A DNA stretch of 64,000 nt from Acridotheres tristis (taxonomy: Eukaryota; Chordata; Aves; Passeriformes; Sturnidae): positions 17,989,976 through 18,053,975 of the forward strand of contig CM072889.1 in NCBI GenBank assembly GCA_037013685.1. Reading direction: 5' to 3'. The notes under the pieces are model-generated. The model searched no databases, was not told the DNA's origin, and worked only from the letters and a program-made list of their open reading frames with translations. The position numbers were made by a program, and so were the translations under genes. Every line of letters begins with the position of its first letter. Positions within the stretch are counted from its first letter, which is position 1. Positions 35,991-48,800 of the stretch are shown here, piece by piece.

Positions 35991-38935
35991 TTTGTGAATG
36001 ATTCCAGGTCAAAAACAAAGAAAAAAGGCCTTGAATTATAACTATTAGCAGTCCTGTAGCTTCAAGAGGTGTTAATGTGAGATCCTCCATCTGCATGGTA
36101 ACAGAAAATAAATAAATCATCTTTGTTTTTACTGATTGAATTTAAGTATAGTTCTTGTTACTGTGTAGTAATATTTGAGTTATTGTCTAAGAATAACAGC
36201 CCTCACAGGTGTCCATCAGCAGAATGCTGCAAGGAATTCAGGAGTATTTTGTCTTTTAGTTGGGAGTATGAAATGCTCTCACTTGATTTAAAAAAATCAA
36301 ACAAAGTTTTCCTGTGAATTGCTGTGAACTAAAAACAAGTGTTTGGAATCTGTAGTGCAATTTCATGTTAAGAGAATCAAATAAACCACTGAAAACAGTC
36401 AATGACAGGAAGAACAGATAACCTGAAAGTTATTTATTTGGGATATTTCCTACAGGAACTGTTCAGGATGACGAGCAGAGGAAGATTTTACAGGAAGTCT
36501 GTAACAAACTCTGTCAGATGCTAATGCACTGGTATTAGCAGCACGAGCCATGACAATTGTTCTATCAATAATTCCTGAGACAGGGTAAAAAGCAGTGCAC
36601 ACTGCCCTGTGCAAATGGAGGCCTGAGAATTGTCTGCTGCATCAAACTGTAAAATATAATGACTTCTGAAGGCTGAAGTTTATGAGAGCAGTTCATTATG
36701 TGTTCCAAACAATGCTTTATTTTGCTATTGTTTCTTCATTATGTGGATAGGAAGCACTGTAGCAGAAATTGGGCTCAAGGGAAACGGTGTCTACCAGTAG
36801 TTTAACCTTGTGACATTCCACTAAAAAGCACAGGTTCTTCTGAAATACATAATACATGAACTCCTCTGATTGTTTAGCATTGATCAGCACTCAAGTAAAT
36901 TGAGTTACTCTCTTATTAGCATAAACAGCCAGGCTCTTCACCCTCCCATGGTAAGAGGCTGAGGGATTTCTGCTCCTTTTAAACCAAAAGTCAATTTAAA
37001 AACTCAGCGTGGAAAAGCTCTTTACCAAAGACAAGACAATATTTTGAAGCAGCATCTTTCTGACTGCACAGGTATCTATTTCAGCTTCAGTGTCCAGCTT
37101 TCAGTATAGATTGGTTCTCAGACTTCTTGTGTTCCATTGCCAGGCCTGTCTGCAATTACATTTTCCTCTCTCCCCATAAGGGTGTATATACATTATATAT
37201 ATATATATTTATATATGGTGTATCTATACATTAGAGATAATTGTATATGTACAATATGGAGTGCATATTTCTGCTGTAACATAATTAGGCTGTGTTTCAA
37301 TGTTAATAAAACTTCTGCTCTCTCTTTCTCAGAGAAGAAACAATAAAAGCCTGGTTTTAGAGCACATTTCCTTTACTTTATGAGAGCTCATAGGTGAAAT
37401 CTTTCAAAAGCTTTACAGCTTGTTCTTGAACATCTTTTCCATGTTAACTTTTCACCTTTCCTTCCATTCACCTTTCCAGCTGCAGGAAGCAAACTGGCCC
37501 AAATGGGTGGAATGTTTCTGGTGTAACAGACTCTGATGGAGCCTGCTTTTATCTTCAGTTGTACATAATTATAATTGTCAGCATTTATTTTTAACTCTCT
37601 GCACAGGGTAAGGATGAAATATTATTTTGAATCAGGGGAACATGCAAGATTAAGGCTGCCCATGTACTAAGAGCATTTCAGCTCTGAGGGAGGCATTTCT
37701 GTCTAAATTAAAGTTTGATGTATTGGGAACTATCTTTGATTTTATAATGTTCTGAGCCAGGCGTCCACATTATCAAAGGTAATTTGCCTATAAGACAGGC
37801 AAGAAACATCAAACAGAACCCTTTCCAAGACTAACTCCTGAAGCTTTAATTGTTCAGCACCTCTGACAGTTTTGAATCCCTCCTTACTGTGCTGTGTCAA
37901 ACACAGCTTGGTTTTTTCAGGTGATGCTTGGATACCTAGAATTGCAGGAGTATAGGGGTCCTAGGGTAGGCCAGGCTGTAAAACCCCATTTTTTGGGTCT
38001 TTTTCCTGCACATAGTGATGCTGAAGCTATTTTTGATTAATTTAACAAGATGAGTATCTCAAAGATATGTGGAACTGGTGTATATATAAAAATATATACT
38101 AAAATATAGTATCAGCTATCGCTTGCACAAAGCTAAAGATTTTATAAAATAATATTGCCAGAATTTAGAAGGCATTACACATATGTATATATTTGACAGA
38201 AGAAGTTATGTTGTATCAGATCAGGGAGTTTGGTGTCTTGATTGTTGTTTGCTTCCCAATTTGGTCCTTTCCTCCTTGAGTTCCTACATATTCTTTGGCT
38301 GCTCAGTACCTTTCATTCTTCTGTTCAGGCACTCCAGAGTGGAATAATGAGCAGTGAGATGCTGATTTCTGGATGGACAAAACCTCTTTCATGGCTTTGT
38401 GAGACAAGCCAGTGTCTGTAATTCTTGATGAAGTTAATGCTCCCTTAGAGTGTGGGTAAAGTCATGATGTCACCTTGGCCAACAGCAAAACACAAAACTG
38501 TGAGGAAAAATGCAAGTTTAGCCTGCACTCCAGAGCAAATAGAGAAACAAATAATGCCCTTTTGGGACCTGAGATTTGTCCAGAGCAGCCATAAGAAGAG
38601 AGCCATTACTTTTCACTGACTTAGTCTAGAGCTTCAGCTGCAGCTTGGCGATTTATCTGAGGGCTAAAAAGGAGGTTTAGAGTCCCTGAGGTCTTGTGGA
38701 TCTTCTCTCCCAGTCTCAATGTGATCTCAGTGTTCTGCTATCCTGGATCACCCAGAGGAATCCATAACTGACAAGTCACTGTTAGTGGCTGACCCCCAAT
38801 ATTTCGTTTCTCTGATCAGAAAAACTTGAGGTGCTGGTCAGGTGCTGATCATTTCTGAGCTTCAGCTGGGCAAAATCGTTGCTGGTGTGAGGTGGTGGGG
38901 TGGTCAGGAGGTGGTTCCCAGGTTAGGAGGGGCAG
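35991..38935. other. Noncoding sequence, no gene recognised
   Basis: AT-rich sequence without recognisable exon or RNA gene. It contains short AT dinucleotide runs near 37194 and 38082-38112. Open frames are short. Confidence 0.7.
37194..37208. repeat. Short (AT)n run
   Basis: An alternating TA run of 15 bases, followed by TTTATATATGG. Simple sequence only. Confidence 0.8.
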
Positions 38936-38991
38936 CTGGGATAAAAGGGCTGGGATAAAAGGATTGGGATAAAAGGGCTGGGATAAAAGGG
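38936..38991 (+). repeat. 14-bp tandem repeat, four units
   Basis: Four units of exactly 14 bp start at 38936, 38950, 38964 and 38978, with consensus CTGGGATAAAAGGG. Unit 2 ends in A and unit 3 starts with T; units 1 and 4 are identical. Each unit contains GGATAAAAGG, so GATA-like and TATA-like words recur every 14 bp. A GC-richer segment with overlapping open frames follows, but no gene is recognised there. Confidence 0.94.
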
Positions 38992-41900
38992 TTCCCTGCT
39001 ATGGCAGGGAGTGCCAGGAATGGGCAGTCTGGGACAGGTAAGGATGCTCCTGGTGGGTCACTGTGGGGGAATTGCTGGGAGCTGTGTCGTGCTCTGGGGG
39101 ATTTGCAGATCTCTTTGCCTGGTGGCCTTACTGTGCAAGCTGGAGGCTGTCACACCCCTTGTGCGCCAGGGTTACATCTCTGTTCCTGCAGTTTGAGCAT
39201 GAATTCATTCTCCAGCAGGCAGAGGAGGTTCTGGCAGAGTGAGCTCGGGAGGAACCTTGTTGTAGTGGTTTAATTGGCTCGCTGTGGTGAGGAATTTGAA
39301 TGTTCATGTCTGAGCATTTCTGTAATTAGTGTTTGCACCAATAATGGTCCTCATTGTCCAGGCTTTCAGGAGTTAAATTTCCATTCTACTGCATTGAGAT
39401 TTTTATTTTCTTTGCCAAATGGTGAAATAGTGACTGTGTTTGCCTACAGTATTCTTTTTTTTTTCTTCTCTAGGATGTATCCCCTTAGTTATTTCTCTGA
39501 TGCTGACATATTCTATCCCCAAGCTTGATTTGTTCCAGCCTTGCTCCTCTACTTTGCACTCTCCAACATCATATATTGTAATATCCTGGAGCTCCTACTT
39601 CTGCCTAATGCTCATTGCCCTGCATGTACTAAAGTATATTATGATGTAGGATAATAGCACCAATTCATGTAATTCAGTTATTTTGGGGTGAAAGATTAAA
39701 TCACTGCTCTGTTGTCTTCTTGCTGAAGTACTTCTGCTTTGCAGATACAATTTGTTTAGATACTTTTCCTGTTTGATTTACAGTGAAGCTAAAAGCAATT
39801 TCATTGTAGTAGATGTTATTGAGCTTAACCTATTGGTCAACCTGTATTTCCCTGCTTCATTCTTGGCACGCTTCTAAACTGAGCATGGATAGCACAAATG
39901 GGAGGTTTAGATATAATTAAATAATTGCCTAAACCTTTTCCATGCATAATTTCTTTTTCTTGACAAACCAGAGCTTTGTTATGTACAAAATTTAGCCTTC
40001 TCAGTTAGAACTGTGTGGTTATCAACCCATTTATTTAGTTTGTTTTTTTTTAAATCTAATAAGTGGCATGTATTTAGATGGCCACAGCAAAATTCATTGC
40101 ATTTTTAAAATGGATTAATTGCAGTTTGTTCATGTTCTGTCTGGAGGTGCAAATGCAAAGTCAGGAGGAAGAAGAGGCAAATGCTTATGGAATTTTTACT
40201 CTATAGAGAAACCAGGTCCATCTCACCAGACTTCAGAGGGGCACTTAGCAGGAGGAAGGTGCTGACTTCCTTCTGTCCATAAATCCTGTGAGATTTATAG
40301 ATGAGCTCAGTCTGATGAGTCGGAAAATAAAAAGTTATTGGGAATGTGCTAATAACAGTTCACTGCCTGTATGCCAATATTCCTCTCATCTGTAGAGAGA
40401 AAATAATCAACCTCATTAGCATAGTGAGATTTATCAGAGCAACCAGTGCTTCTGCAATCTGTACATGGCTTTTCATAGGAACAGCTGAGAAATGCTGCCA
40501 AGTGTTGATTGATTTGGAGGCTCAAAAGAACTTGCTGAAGAATCATATTTTTGTTATTTGTTTACTTGAGACCTCAAGTAACCCGTTCCATAAAACTTAT
40601 TTTAGGAAGGTTAATATCTTCTGAAAGATTTTTACTTTCCCTGAGTACTTTCAAAGAGTAAATTATATAAATTTTCAGTCAGGATATGTCAGAGCCCAAC
40701 TATTCTTAGTACCTGTATTTTAAATAATTCTAAAACTGCAAGTGTCTTAAGTTATTATTTTTAATCAACTGATTATTAAATTAATTTCGGGTCTAATTCC
40801 ATTTTATGCATCTTTACTTATCAAGTTTTGTGGTTTTTTTATCTATCAGTTTAGATTGTAGGGGGTTTTAATATTTAACTAAACTAAGAACATATGTTTT
40901 TAGCAGTCTGAAATCACAATATTTGTAGTTGACATTGTGCAGAAGCTCCATCCTATTGGAATCCCTGCTGGGCATTGTATCTGCCCCTCTTTCAGCAGAT
41001 TACAAACTCTGAATGTCACAATGACTTCAAAAGTGGCCAGAGGAAATATTTCCTCACTTCTCTTCACTTGCCTTGCAAGCAGAACTGCTGTGATTAACAT
41101 TGATAAAAGGGGGCCATGGGTAGGATGGGGTGTAGGATGGACCCACAGTGGGAGAGCTGGGGTGGAACACCTGGCTCTGAATCTTTATAAAAGTGAGAGA
41201 GGATGAACAGATCCCCCAGTTCATCCTTCAGCTATGGGCTACCAGAAATGCAACAAGCTCATGCATTCAGCTAATTTGAGTGAAGATTTTAAATAATCCA
41301 AGGAAATCAAAATGGTGCATTTTAAAGAGGGAGCCACTCAGAGAGTTGTGATTGTGGCCATGCAGGCACAGCTCTGAATGCAGCAGAAAATCACCTGAGA
41401 GGAGCTCCAGCCCTGATCCCCTCACAGCCATGGGGGAGTTTGGAGCCTCACTAGCAGAGAAGTGATTGGAAAGTAGGAAAAAGCTGCTTACATTAAAAGT
41501 GTTTTCCACTTTTATTTGAGTGCCAGGGCAAGGCTTGTCCCCTGAGCCTGTGTCCAATGCCCAGCTCGTCACCTTCCCCCTCCACACCCAGGTGGGATAA
41601 AGGTCAGTCTCCACACATTTGGGCTCTGATATTCCACAGCACAAATATGCAAACTATCCGGGCTGCCTTTGAAACACTTAAAAGATTAATTTCCTTTTAA
41701 TTATCTCTTTGATCAAACTGCTGGAGTCAGCAGCCTTCCCCCAGCACACAAGGATATTTTTCAGAGAGAAATTCCAATAAGAAATAAACCATCAAAACCA
41801 TATTTGTATCTGAAGTCTACCTTTATCTGGCAGTTTAGGAACAAATGCCTTTAGAGTGGAATAGAATTAATACCTTCTCTGCTGATAAATTTCTCATCAA

Positions 41901-44900
41901 AACCGCACAAATTAAATTTGAGTATCTCTTCTGAAACTTTTATTCTTCATTACTTGGGCCATATTTATTTATAGTTCTCACCAAACTTATGTAAAAGGAC
42001 ATTTTCAGAATTTATTTTCTTAGCTCTGATTAGTGCTGCATTCCTAATGGATGAGTTTTCTCCTATCTTTATCTCCTTTTTCATTCTTACAGCTGTGATT
42101 TTTTTTTTTTTCCCCGAATATGTCTATTACATCATTATTTCTTATTAAAAAGTGAATCTTTCTCATAATTGATGGAACTGACTGGAACTTCAAAGACCCA
42201 ACCTAATTTTTTGTATGTGACTTTTTTTTTAGCCTAAACAAATATTTAAGTTTTGTCTTTGCCTCTAGTCTCTATTTTGTTAATGGGAATATTACTACTT
42301 TCCATTTTTATGGCAGTTTTAATAGATAAAATACTCAGGCCACATTTAGATACTGTCATTGTACAGATCATAAATATATATATACGTAATTATACAGAGA
42401 AAAACCAGATGTGCATCATGTGTTTAAAAGATGATAATTTGGTGTTTATTGCAAGGCAAGACTGAAAAAGGATTTGAAAGCTTTCAAGGATGGAATTTGA
42501 TTCTAAATGGGATTTTGATGTTTTGTGCTCTGGAACCCTGCATTATTTAATATTCTAAATTATTTCTAATTATAAATTCGATTATTTTATTGATTTGTTC
42601 AAGAAGTTAAGCAAAGTGTAGGTTAAATTTGTGAAGTGTAATACACTCTTCCAGGTTTTCTAGGTTAACTCCCAATATTTGAAAAGCTAGTAAAATTTTA
42701 TTTCATTCTAATGGCCACAAATCATTAGCAAAATAAGTCTGGGGCCAAAACTGTAAAAGCTCCACTCCCCACTAAGTCATGAAAATATTTGTGAAGATCA
42801 TTTCTAAACAGTTTGGGAATTGATCAATCCCCCATAAATTGCTTGCTTATCAAGGAAAATATTTTGTAAGGTTTCTGTAACATTTACTGAGGTGGATTCA
42901 CTCAAGATGCACCACATTTATTAATTTAACCAAAACCCAATTAAATCCAGAATGTTCTGGATTTAACTTTGACAAGAAGTAAGGAGAGTCCTCTGAAGTG
43001 AATAATTTGTATTCCAGTAGGGGAAAAAAACCACACCCGGGTACTGTAACAGGAATGATGATTTCAGTTCAGAGTCATTCTGGTGATAACTCCACCAGCA
43101 GAACCCCTGGTACCAAAACTGGATTTATTTCTTTGAGCAGCTCCCAGAGGTCATTCCTTGTGTGCAGGGAAACAGATGTTCAGCTGCAGAGCACCAGCAT
43201 CTGTCTGGTTTCCTAAACTCTGTGGCTGGAAATTCCCGGGCAAATGTCTGGGTGTAAATGAGTTGTTTTACCCGTGCTGTGTGCATTCAGCCAGCCTGAT
43301 GAGCTGAAAAAATTCCTGCTGCTCTCGTGGTCCTTAATAAATAATTTTAGCTGTGATTCATGTGGTAACTCGCTGATAATTTCAGGCTTGCATTGCAGAT
43401 ACAGAAGGTGTCTCGCTGAAAAATAACATTGATTCCTGATAACAAAGCAAGCCTGAATTTTGCTAGAGCAGTGTGTAACTGTTTTTTTCTTTAAAATTCT
43501 TCCTGTAGGCTTGCTGATAATTTTTATAACCAGAACTTCTGTATACTTGTTCTGTGTGTCCCTTTTCAGTTTGTGGGTTCAGCTCAGAGGTACATCTGAA
43601 ATTTAGACTCCACAGTGAGCAGTGATGCTGTCCCAGACTCCTGTTAAAAACCACAGTTCCTTCAAAAGTCTGCCCTTAAATCAGAGCTCCTCACTCTGCA
43701 CACTTAATACATTTATTTTTAAGCAAATTAAATTCAACACCGAATTTTTTTCTTTAGTTGGGTGAAGGACAAGGCTTGTAGGAAAGGGAAATGAAATAAC
43801 TGCGATTCATTCTTTCATTGGTGGCACAAATTTAAATAAGCACTGCAAAAACATAGCCTTGACATGCTGGAATTTGTATCAAAAACCAGAAACCAAAATG
43901 TTGGAATGTAGGAGCTTGCCCTGTCTGCAAGTTTGCTCCTTATGAAAGAGGCAATCAGAAGAGGGACGATTAATAATGGACAGTGGAAGAAAAATAAAAA
44001 AATATGTAAGAACAGAGAGTTTCTTCAGTAGTGTGTGTGACCAATATTTTTGTCCCTCAGCACAGAGGCTTAATGAAATACTCAAAGAAAAGACAATTTG
44101 CTCCTTATTGAAAGCATTAAATTGAGGTAACAGGCTGGTGATTTGGTAGTATCTTCATCAGTCACTGTCTTATCCCTCTGCTCCTGTGGTGTCAATGTCT
44201 CTCAAGTCTTGCAACTTCCACAGTCACATCATTGACCCACAACTTTCATCTCTCTTCAAACCCTGAGAGAGGCAAGGCTTGTGCTGAGAGGCTAAATTGG
44301 TGTAAATTGGTGCTTCTCTCTGACCTGGAGCCTGACCCTGCCTCTTTTGTCTTCTCATGAGCTGGGCATGCTGAACTCCCTTGGGATTTCCAGCACAGTG
44401 GAGCTCTCCTGGTGTTTCCCACCCCTGGACTCAGCTTTGGCAGGAGAGCTTCTGCACGAGCTGTAACTTGTTTGTGGCACGACCAAATCCAGTTTGTCTA
44501 GCAAGTACAGCAGCAGAAAAATTATTAGGAAGTGGCTTTGTGTGGATTTTCCCAACCCTACATCAATTTGCTCAAGTGTACATCTGCTGGTGGACTCGTG
44601 TCAGACTGAAAGTTCTAAAAGTCTCATTGTTTGGACAGTTAGTTACCTCTTGCTGCAAATGTAGTGATTTTTAAGTTTTGTCCGTGACATCTCAAGTGTT
44701 TTCTCTCAGCTACATTGTAGGCAGACCATTGGGCCACATTTTCAGGTTTTAATCTGTTTTAGGGCCTCTGGGAGTAAAGGATTGGAATTCCTAATTTCAC
44801 TCATGTTGGCAAATGATTCAAGTGAATACAGAAACAATTGAACTAAGCATTCCTATTTGTTGGGATTGTAACAACTCCTGAAACTTGTATTTAAGTGGCT

Positions 44901-47900
44901 AAAAGGGATCATTTCTGATAGCCTAACTTCATCCTGGGAGTTGATAGTGACTTGTAAACAGCTTTAGCTGTTTTCTTTGTGCCTTTGTAAACGTTGAGGT
45001 TTAAAAAGAAATTAAGTATTTTTTTAAAAAAAGGGAATTAAATGCCAGTAGCACAGCATATCCTGTTGGGCTTGTCTGAATGTTTTGGGATGAAATGATG
45101 CTGAATCCCAAGGACTGTGTCCTAGTACAGGTGACATGGTGTAGCTTTTCAGAATTTGGGACTGCTGTGGTTACTGGATCCTCCTTGGAGTGCTCTGGCT
45201 CTGTTACAAGGCACCGAAGTTCTGGAAGGGATTTTACAGCTCCTACAAAGCATGGAAGTTTTATAATTAGTTTTAGAGAAGAGGAAGCCTGGAAAGCAGC
45301 AGACAATTAGCTGCAAAGGATGAGTCCCCATTAGCAGCTGAGGAGTTTGGTAGAGCTCTGCTTGGAAACCACTCTGGCAGCTGTGTGTGAGTGCTGATGC
45401 ACACTGTGCTTCTGAAAAGGGAAACTCTGGCAAGGGATTCCCATCAAACAGCCAAATTCAGAGCCAGCCTGGGCCAGCTGGGCCATATGGAACCAGCAGC
45501 AGTGGCAGCCCTTCCCTCTCCCCCCATCCTTTCCAATCCATATGGAACAGGAAGGAGCCAAGCTCCAGAATTGCTGTGCTAATTTGGGGGTCCAGAAAGC
45601 TGTGCTGGCTGGAGGAATGCTGCCCGGGGCATTGCTGGAGCTGGGGAGCTCCTCGAGGAGTTGCTGTAAAAGTTCTCTGGAGATCAGAGCTCTTGAAGGG
45701 GCTGGAATTCTCAGCCTGACAAGTTCCAAAGCAGGGTGGCAGCCTAAAGGTGCAATCCTGCATCCCTCCCTCCCTCCTCCAAAAAGAGGGATCCTCCTGC
45801 TCTTCCCATAGCTGAGGTTTGTCTCAGCAGCTGCACGTGTCGTTCTTAGGTCAGTTATGGAATGGGTGCCAGAGAAATTTTCTCCAAAAAACAAAATGGG
45901 AAGGTGCTGTGAGCCACGTGCTGCTCACTGAAGTGTTGTGTGTGCTGGGAGGGAAGTCACAGAATCACACCACAGTCAGAGCTGCAAGGGAGATGGTTCA
46001 GGCCAAGGCAGGATGGCCTGAGGAAAGTTTTCTGCATTATTTTAGGATCAAAATTACATGTTCACGGGGCATAAAATTGCTGCTGTGAAGTCTGAAGTTA
46101 TGTGATAACAGTATGAAATTTTATGCAATGAGAACATTTCTCATCTCCGATGGAACCTAATTGTGTGTTGTGTGTCAGATAAAGGAGTTAGGCAATGCTG
46201 CAAGACTGTTGCTAATGGAAAAATGCTATTTTTTTTGTTTCTGCTGCTCATGTTTTACATTGTTGGAAATTGTTTGAAACAATATTGTCTCTTTCCTTAA
46301 AAAATGATGCTGTCTAATTAAAGAAACACATTGCTCTAAGGGACAAAAGACCATATATTTTTATTATGAATTTCTAATCCATCTCTTGCAGGAAGGAGCC
46401 TAACACAGTTTTAAAGAGAAGTAATTCTTAGTGGCTGCATCTAAACTGTTCTGTATCGAGATCTTTTGAGCACACAGGAATCTAAATTTAATCTCTCTAT
46501 ATATTTGCCTGAAGACAGCTCTTAGAGTTGGATCTGATATGATCATATGGATGTTTCTTTAAAAAAAAAAAAAAATCCCTCAGTTCTACCCCCTACTCCA
46601 GGCCCCACTCCAGGATAGGATACCTGAGTCCATCTGTGCTTCCAGAAATAATACTGGAAAAGATGAACCTGTGGGAGTATTTCCTAGGTGGCCCCTGGCA
46701 ATTGAGGCATGTGCAATTTCCAAGGAGGAATTTACACACTTGTGAAAGAGAGGGAGATTTGAGGCTTAAAAGGAAACTGAAAGAGCAGAGAGCTTGCCAG
46801 GAAAAAAAAAAAATAAAAAATCCCCCAAAATGGGTTCCTAAGAGCTGTGAGGGAGTTATTTGGGGTTACATGGGGAATGTACCGGACTGGCATCCCGAGA
46901 TGGGATCTTAATAGAGTTTGCTGGTGTAGGTTGATCTGCTCTGCTGAGTTGTTATTGGCTATTTCATCAATATAAAATTCCATTTGTGCCTCAGGAACCA
47001 GAATTTCTTTCTTAAGAAATGTATGGTCTGAAAATTTCAGTTCTTTCTAGGAACTTCAGTCTCCAGAAGTTTGTGAAATTAGAATAGCAGTAGCTGCTTT
47101 TGCAGTGTGAGTGCAGCAAGCAGCCTGGGAAATGCACCAGATAATGATGGGAATTGTTGCTTGATGAACTTCACTTCTTATTTGTAATGGAATGCTTTGC
47201 TCTGCATTCTACCACTCTTTTCAGAAATACTCAGATTCATTTCTATCCAATTCCCCACATACTTTAGTCCATTTAAACGTGAATGAATTGGGGGGGCATA
47301 AAGTTCAGGTTTTAGCAATTATGGTTGATGAAATTATGGCTGCCAGAGACCATGAAGAGTTTAGGGGTTTGTTGTTTTTTTTTGTTTTTTTTTTTTCCCC
47401 CTCTCTGGTCAGCACATAGTTTTAAAAAGAGATTTATTAGAAGTCACTAATAAAAATGGTGATGCGTGTTCATATTGCATTAGGAATCTTTTTATTTATC
47501 ATCACTCTTCATTTACTTGCTGGTGAATGATGGATTAGTTTAGAAATAGCCATTGCAAGCACACAAACTTCAATTTCCAAAAGGTGCTTGGCAGAAATAA
47601 CTCAAGACATAAGCCTTCTGTAAGAGGAAATGAAAGCAAAGGAAGAGATTTGGCCAAAACTTGCTCTCATGTGCATCTTTTATTTGTTTTGATTTTTCTT
47701 TTTTTCCTCGTGTAGGAAAGGCATTCGATTGTGAACAATATTGTGAGCTCTGATTTTAACATAACCAAGTAAATAAATTGTGTTTCTCTTCTATTGGTGA
47801 GCTTTTAGCATATCTGTGATTTTACCATTACTGTCACTATAGCTCTTACTGATTTGTCTCCTGCTAAGAGAAGATGAGCAGAATACTGAAGGAAAACAGA

Positions 47901-48683
47901 GGAGCTGCATGAATTTCCACTCTCAGAAGGAATGACACAAACCCAGGGCTCAGACAGTAGCCTGCACTTCCTGGCATTGTTTTGGATTTCTTTAAAATCC
48001 TCCAGTCTGCCAGCGAGGTTGGGACCATCCCTGGAGAAGAGAAGCTTTATGCTATTGCCAAGAAGCATCTCTTTGATTAAACACATCAATTAATTCTGCT
48101 GTAATCGAACAAAATGGGGTCCTTTTGGCTTTAACCTTTCTTGATGTGGCATGTCGGTTGCAGACAAGAATGTTTTTAATTGAGGGAATAATGCTGTGCA
48201 CAGTAAAAAAATATTTGGTTTTTTTTCTAGTAGAGAGAGCAAATGAGCCCCCTAAAATCTCCCTCAGTGCATTCTGGTGTGGGTTTAAGTAGCTCTGTTA
48301 GGTAATAATTTTATTTACCAGTGACAGCCAGTGTCAGTGGCCCTTGGGAGAGTTGTAGAGAGTTTTGCAGTTTTTGGGGCATTGAAAGACCCCCAGTAAA
48401 TCTCCATGAACAGAAAGTACCCCAACCCAATTCAGGTGCATTCTATCAAGCTAAAACTTTTTTTTTTTACACCTTATTCCTCAGAGGCTGAGCTTGTGTA
48501 AGCTGTGCTTGCACCACTGCTCACACTGGATATACAGAATTTTGACCACGTTGTGGTGAGCCTGTGATGGACAGAATGGCTGCAAAGCTGCTGCACCTGC
48601 CCAGGTGTGACACCTGAAACGATCTTTATGAAATTACACCACTTCTTAAAGGTCTTTGATCTTTGCCAATATAAAGTGTGATA
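38992..48683. other. Noncoding sequence, no gene recognised
   Basis: Nearly 10 kb without a recognisable exon or RNA gene. A GC-richer patch at 45380-45830 carries overlapping open frames on both strands, the longest being 187 codons on the minus strand (45331-45894). None has a recognisable domain. TAAATTGGTG is doubled in tandem at 44293-44312. The stretch 43320-43470 is balanced in composition and could be conserved, but this cannot be judged from one sequence. Confidence 0.66.
46561..46575. repeat. Poly(A) tract, about 15 bases
   Basis: About fifteen A residues ahead of TCCCTCAG. No parent transcript is recognised. Confidence 0.85.
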
Positions 48684-48800
48684 TGGAATCATTAGAATAG
48701 AATCATTAAGTCTGGAAAATTGCTCTGAGGTTGAGTCCAACCACCAGGTCAGATCAACACTGATGCCACACCCAAGTGTTGATCTCTATGCCCAGGGAAT
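48684..48800 (-). mobile_element. CR1 LINE 3'-end fragment
   Basis: The left edge has doubled GGAATCATTAGAATAGAATC words resembling the CR1 octamer tail, followed by ATTAAGTCTGGAAAATTGCT. It continues with TGAGTCCAACCACC, the familiar CR1 3' end phrase. Similarity continues to about 48800 through CCAAGTGTTGATCTCTATGC and then fades. The copy is short, 5'-truncated, in minus orientation and noticeably diverged. It belongs to the same broad group as the copy at 18645. Confidence 0.82.

Noticed and set aside
45957..46020. GTCACAGAATCACACCACAG resembling a CR1 3' tail
   Set aside because: The following bases do not keep the CR1 order well enough to call an element.
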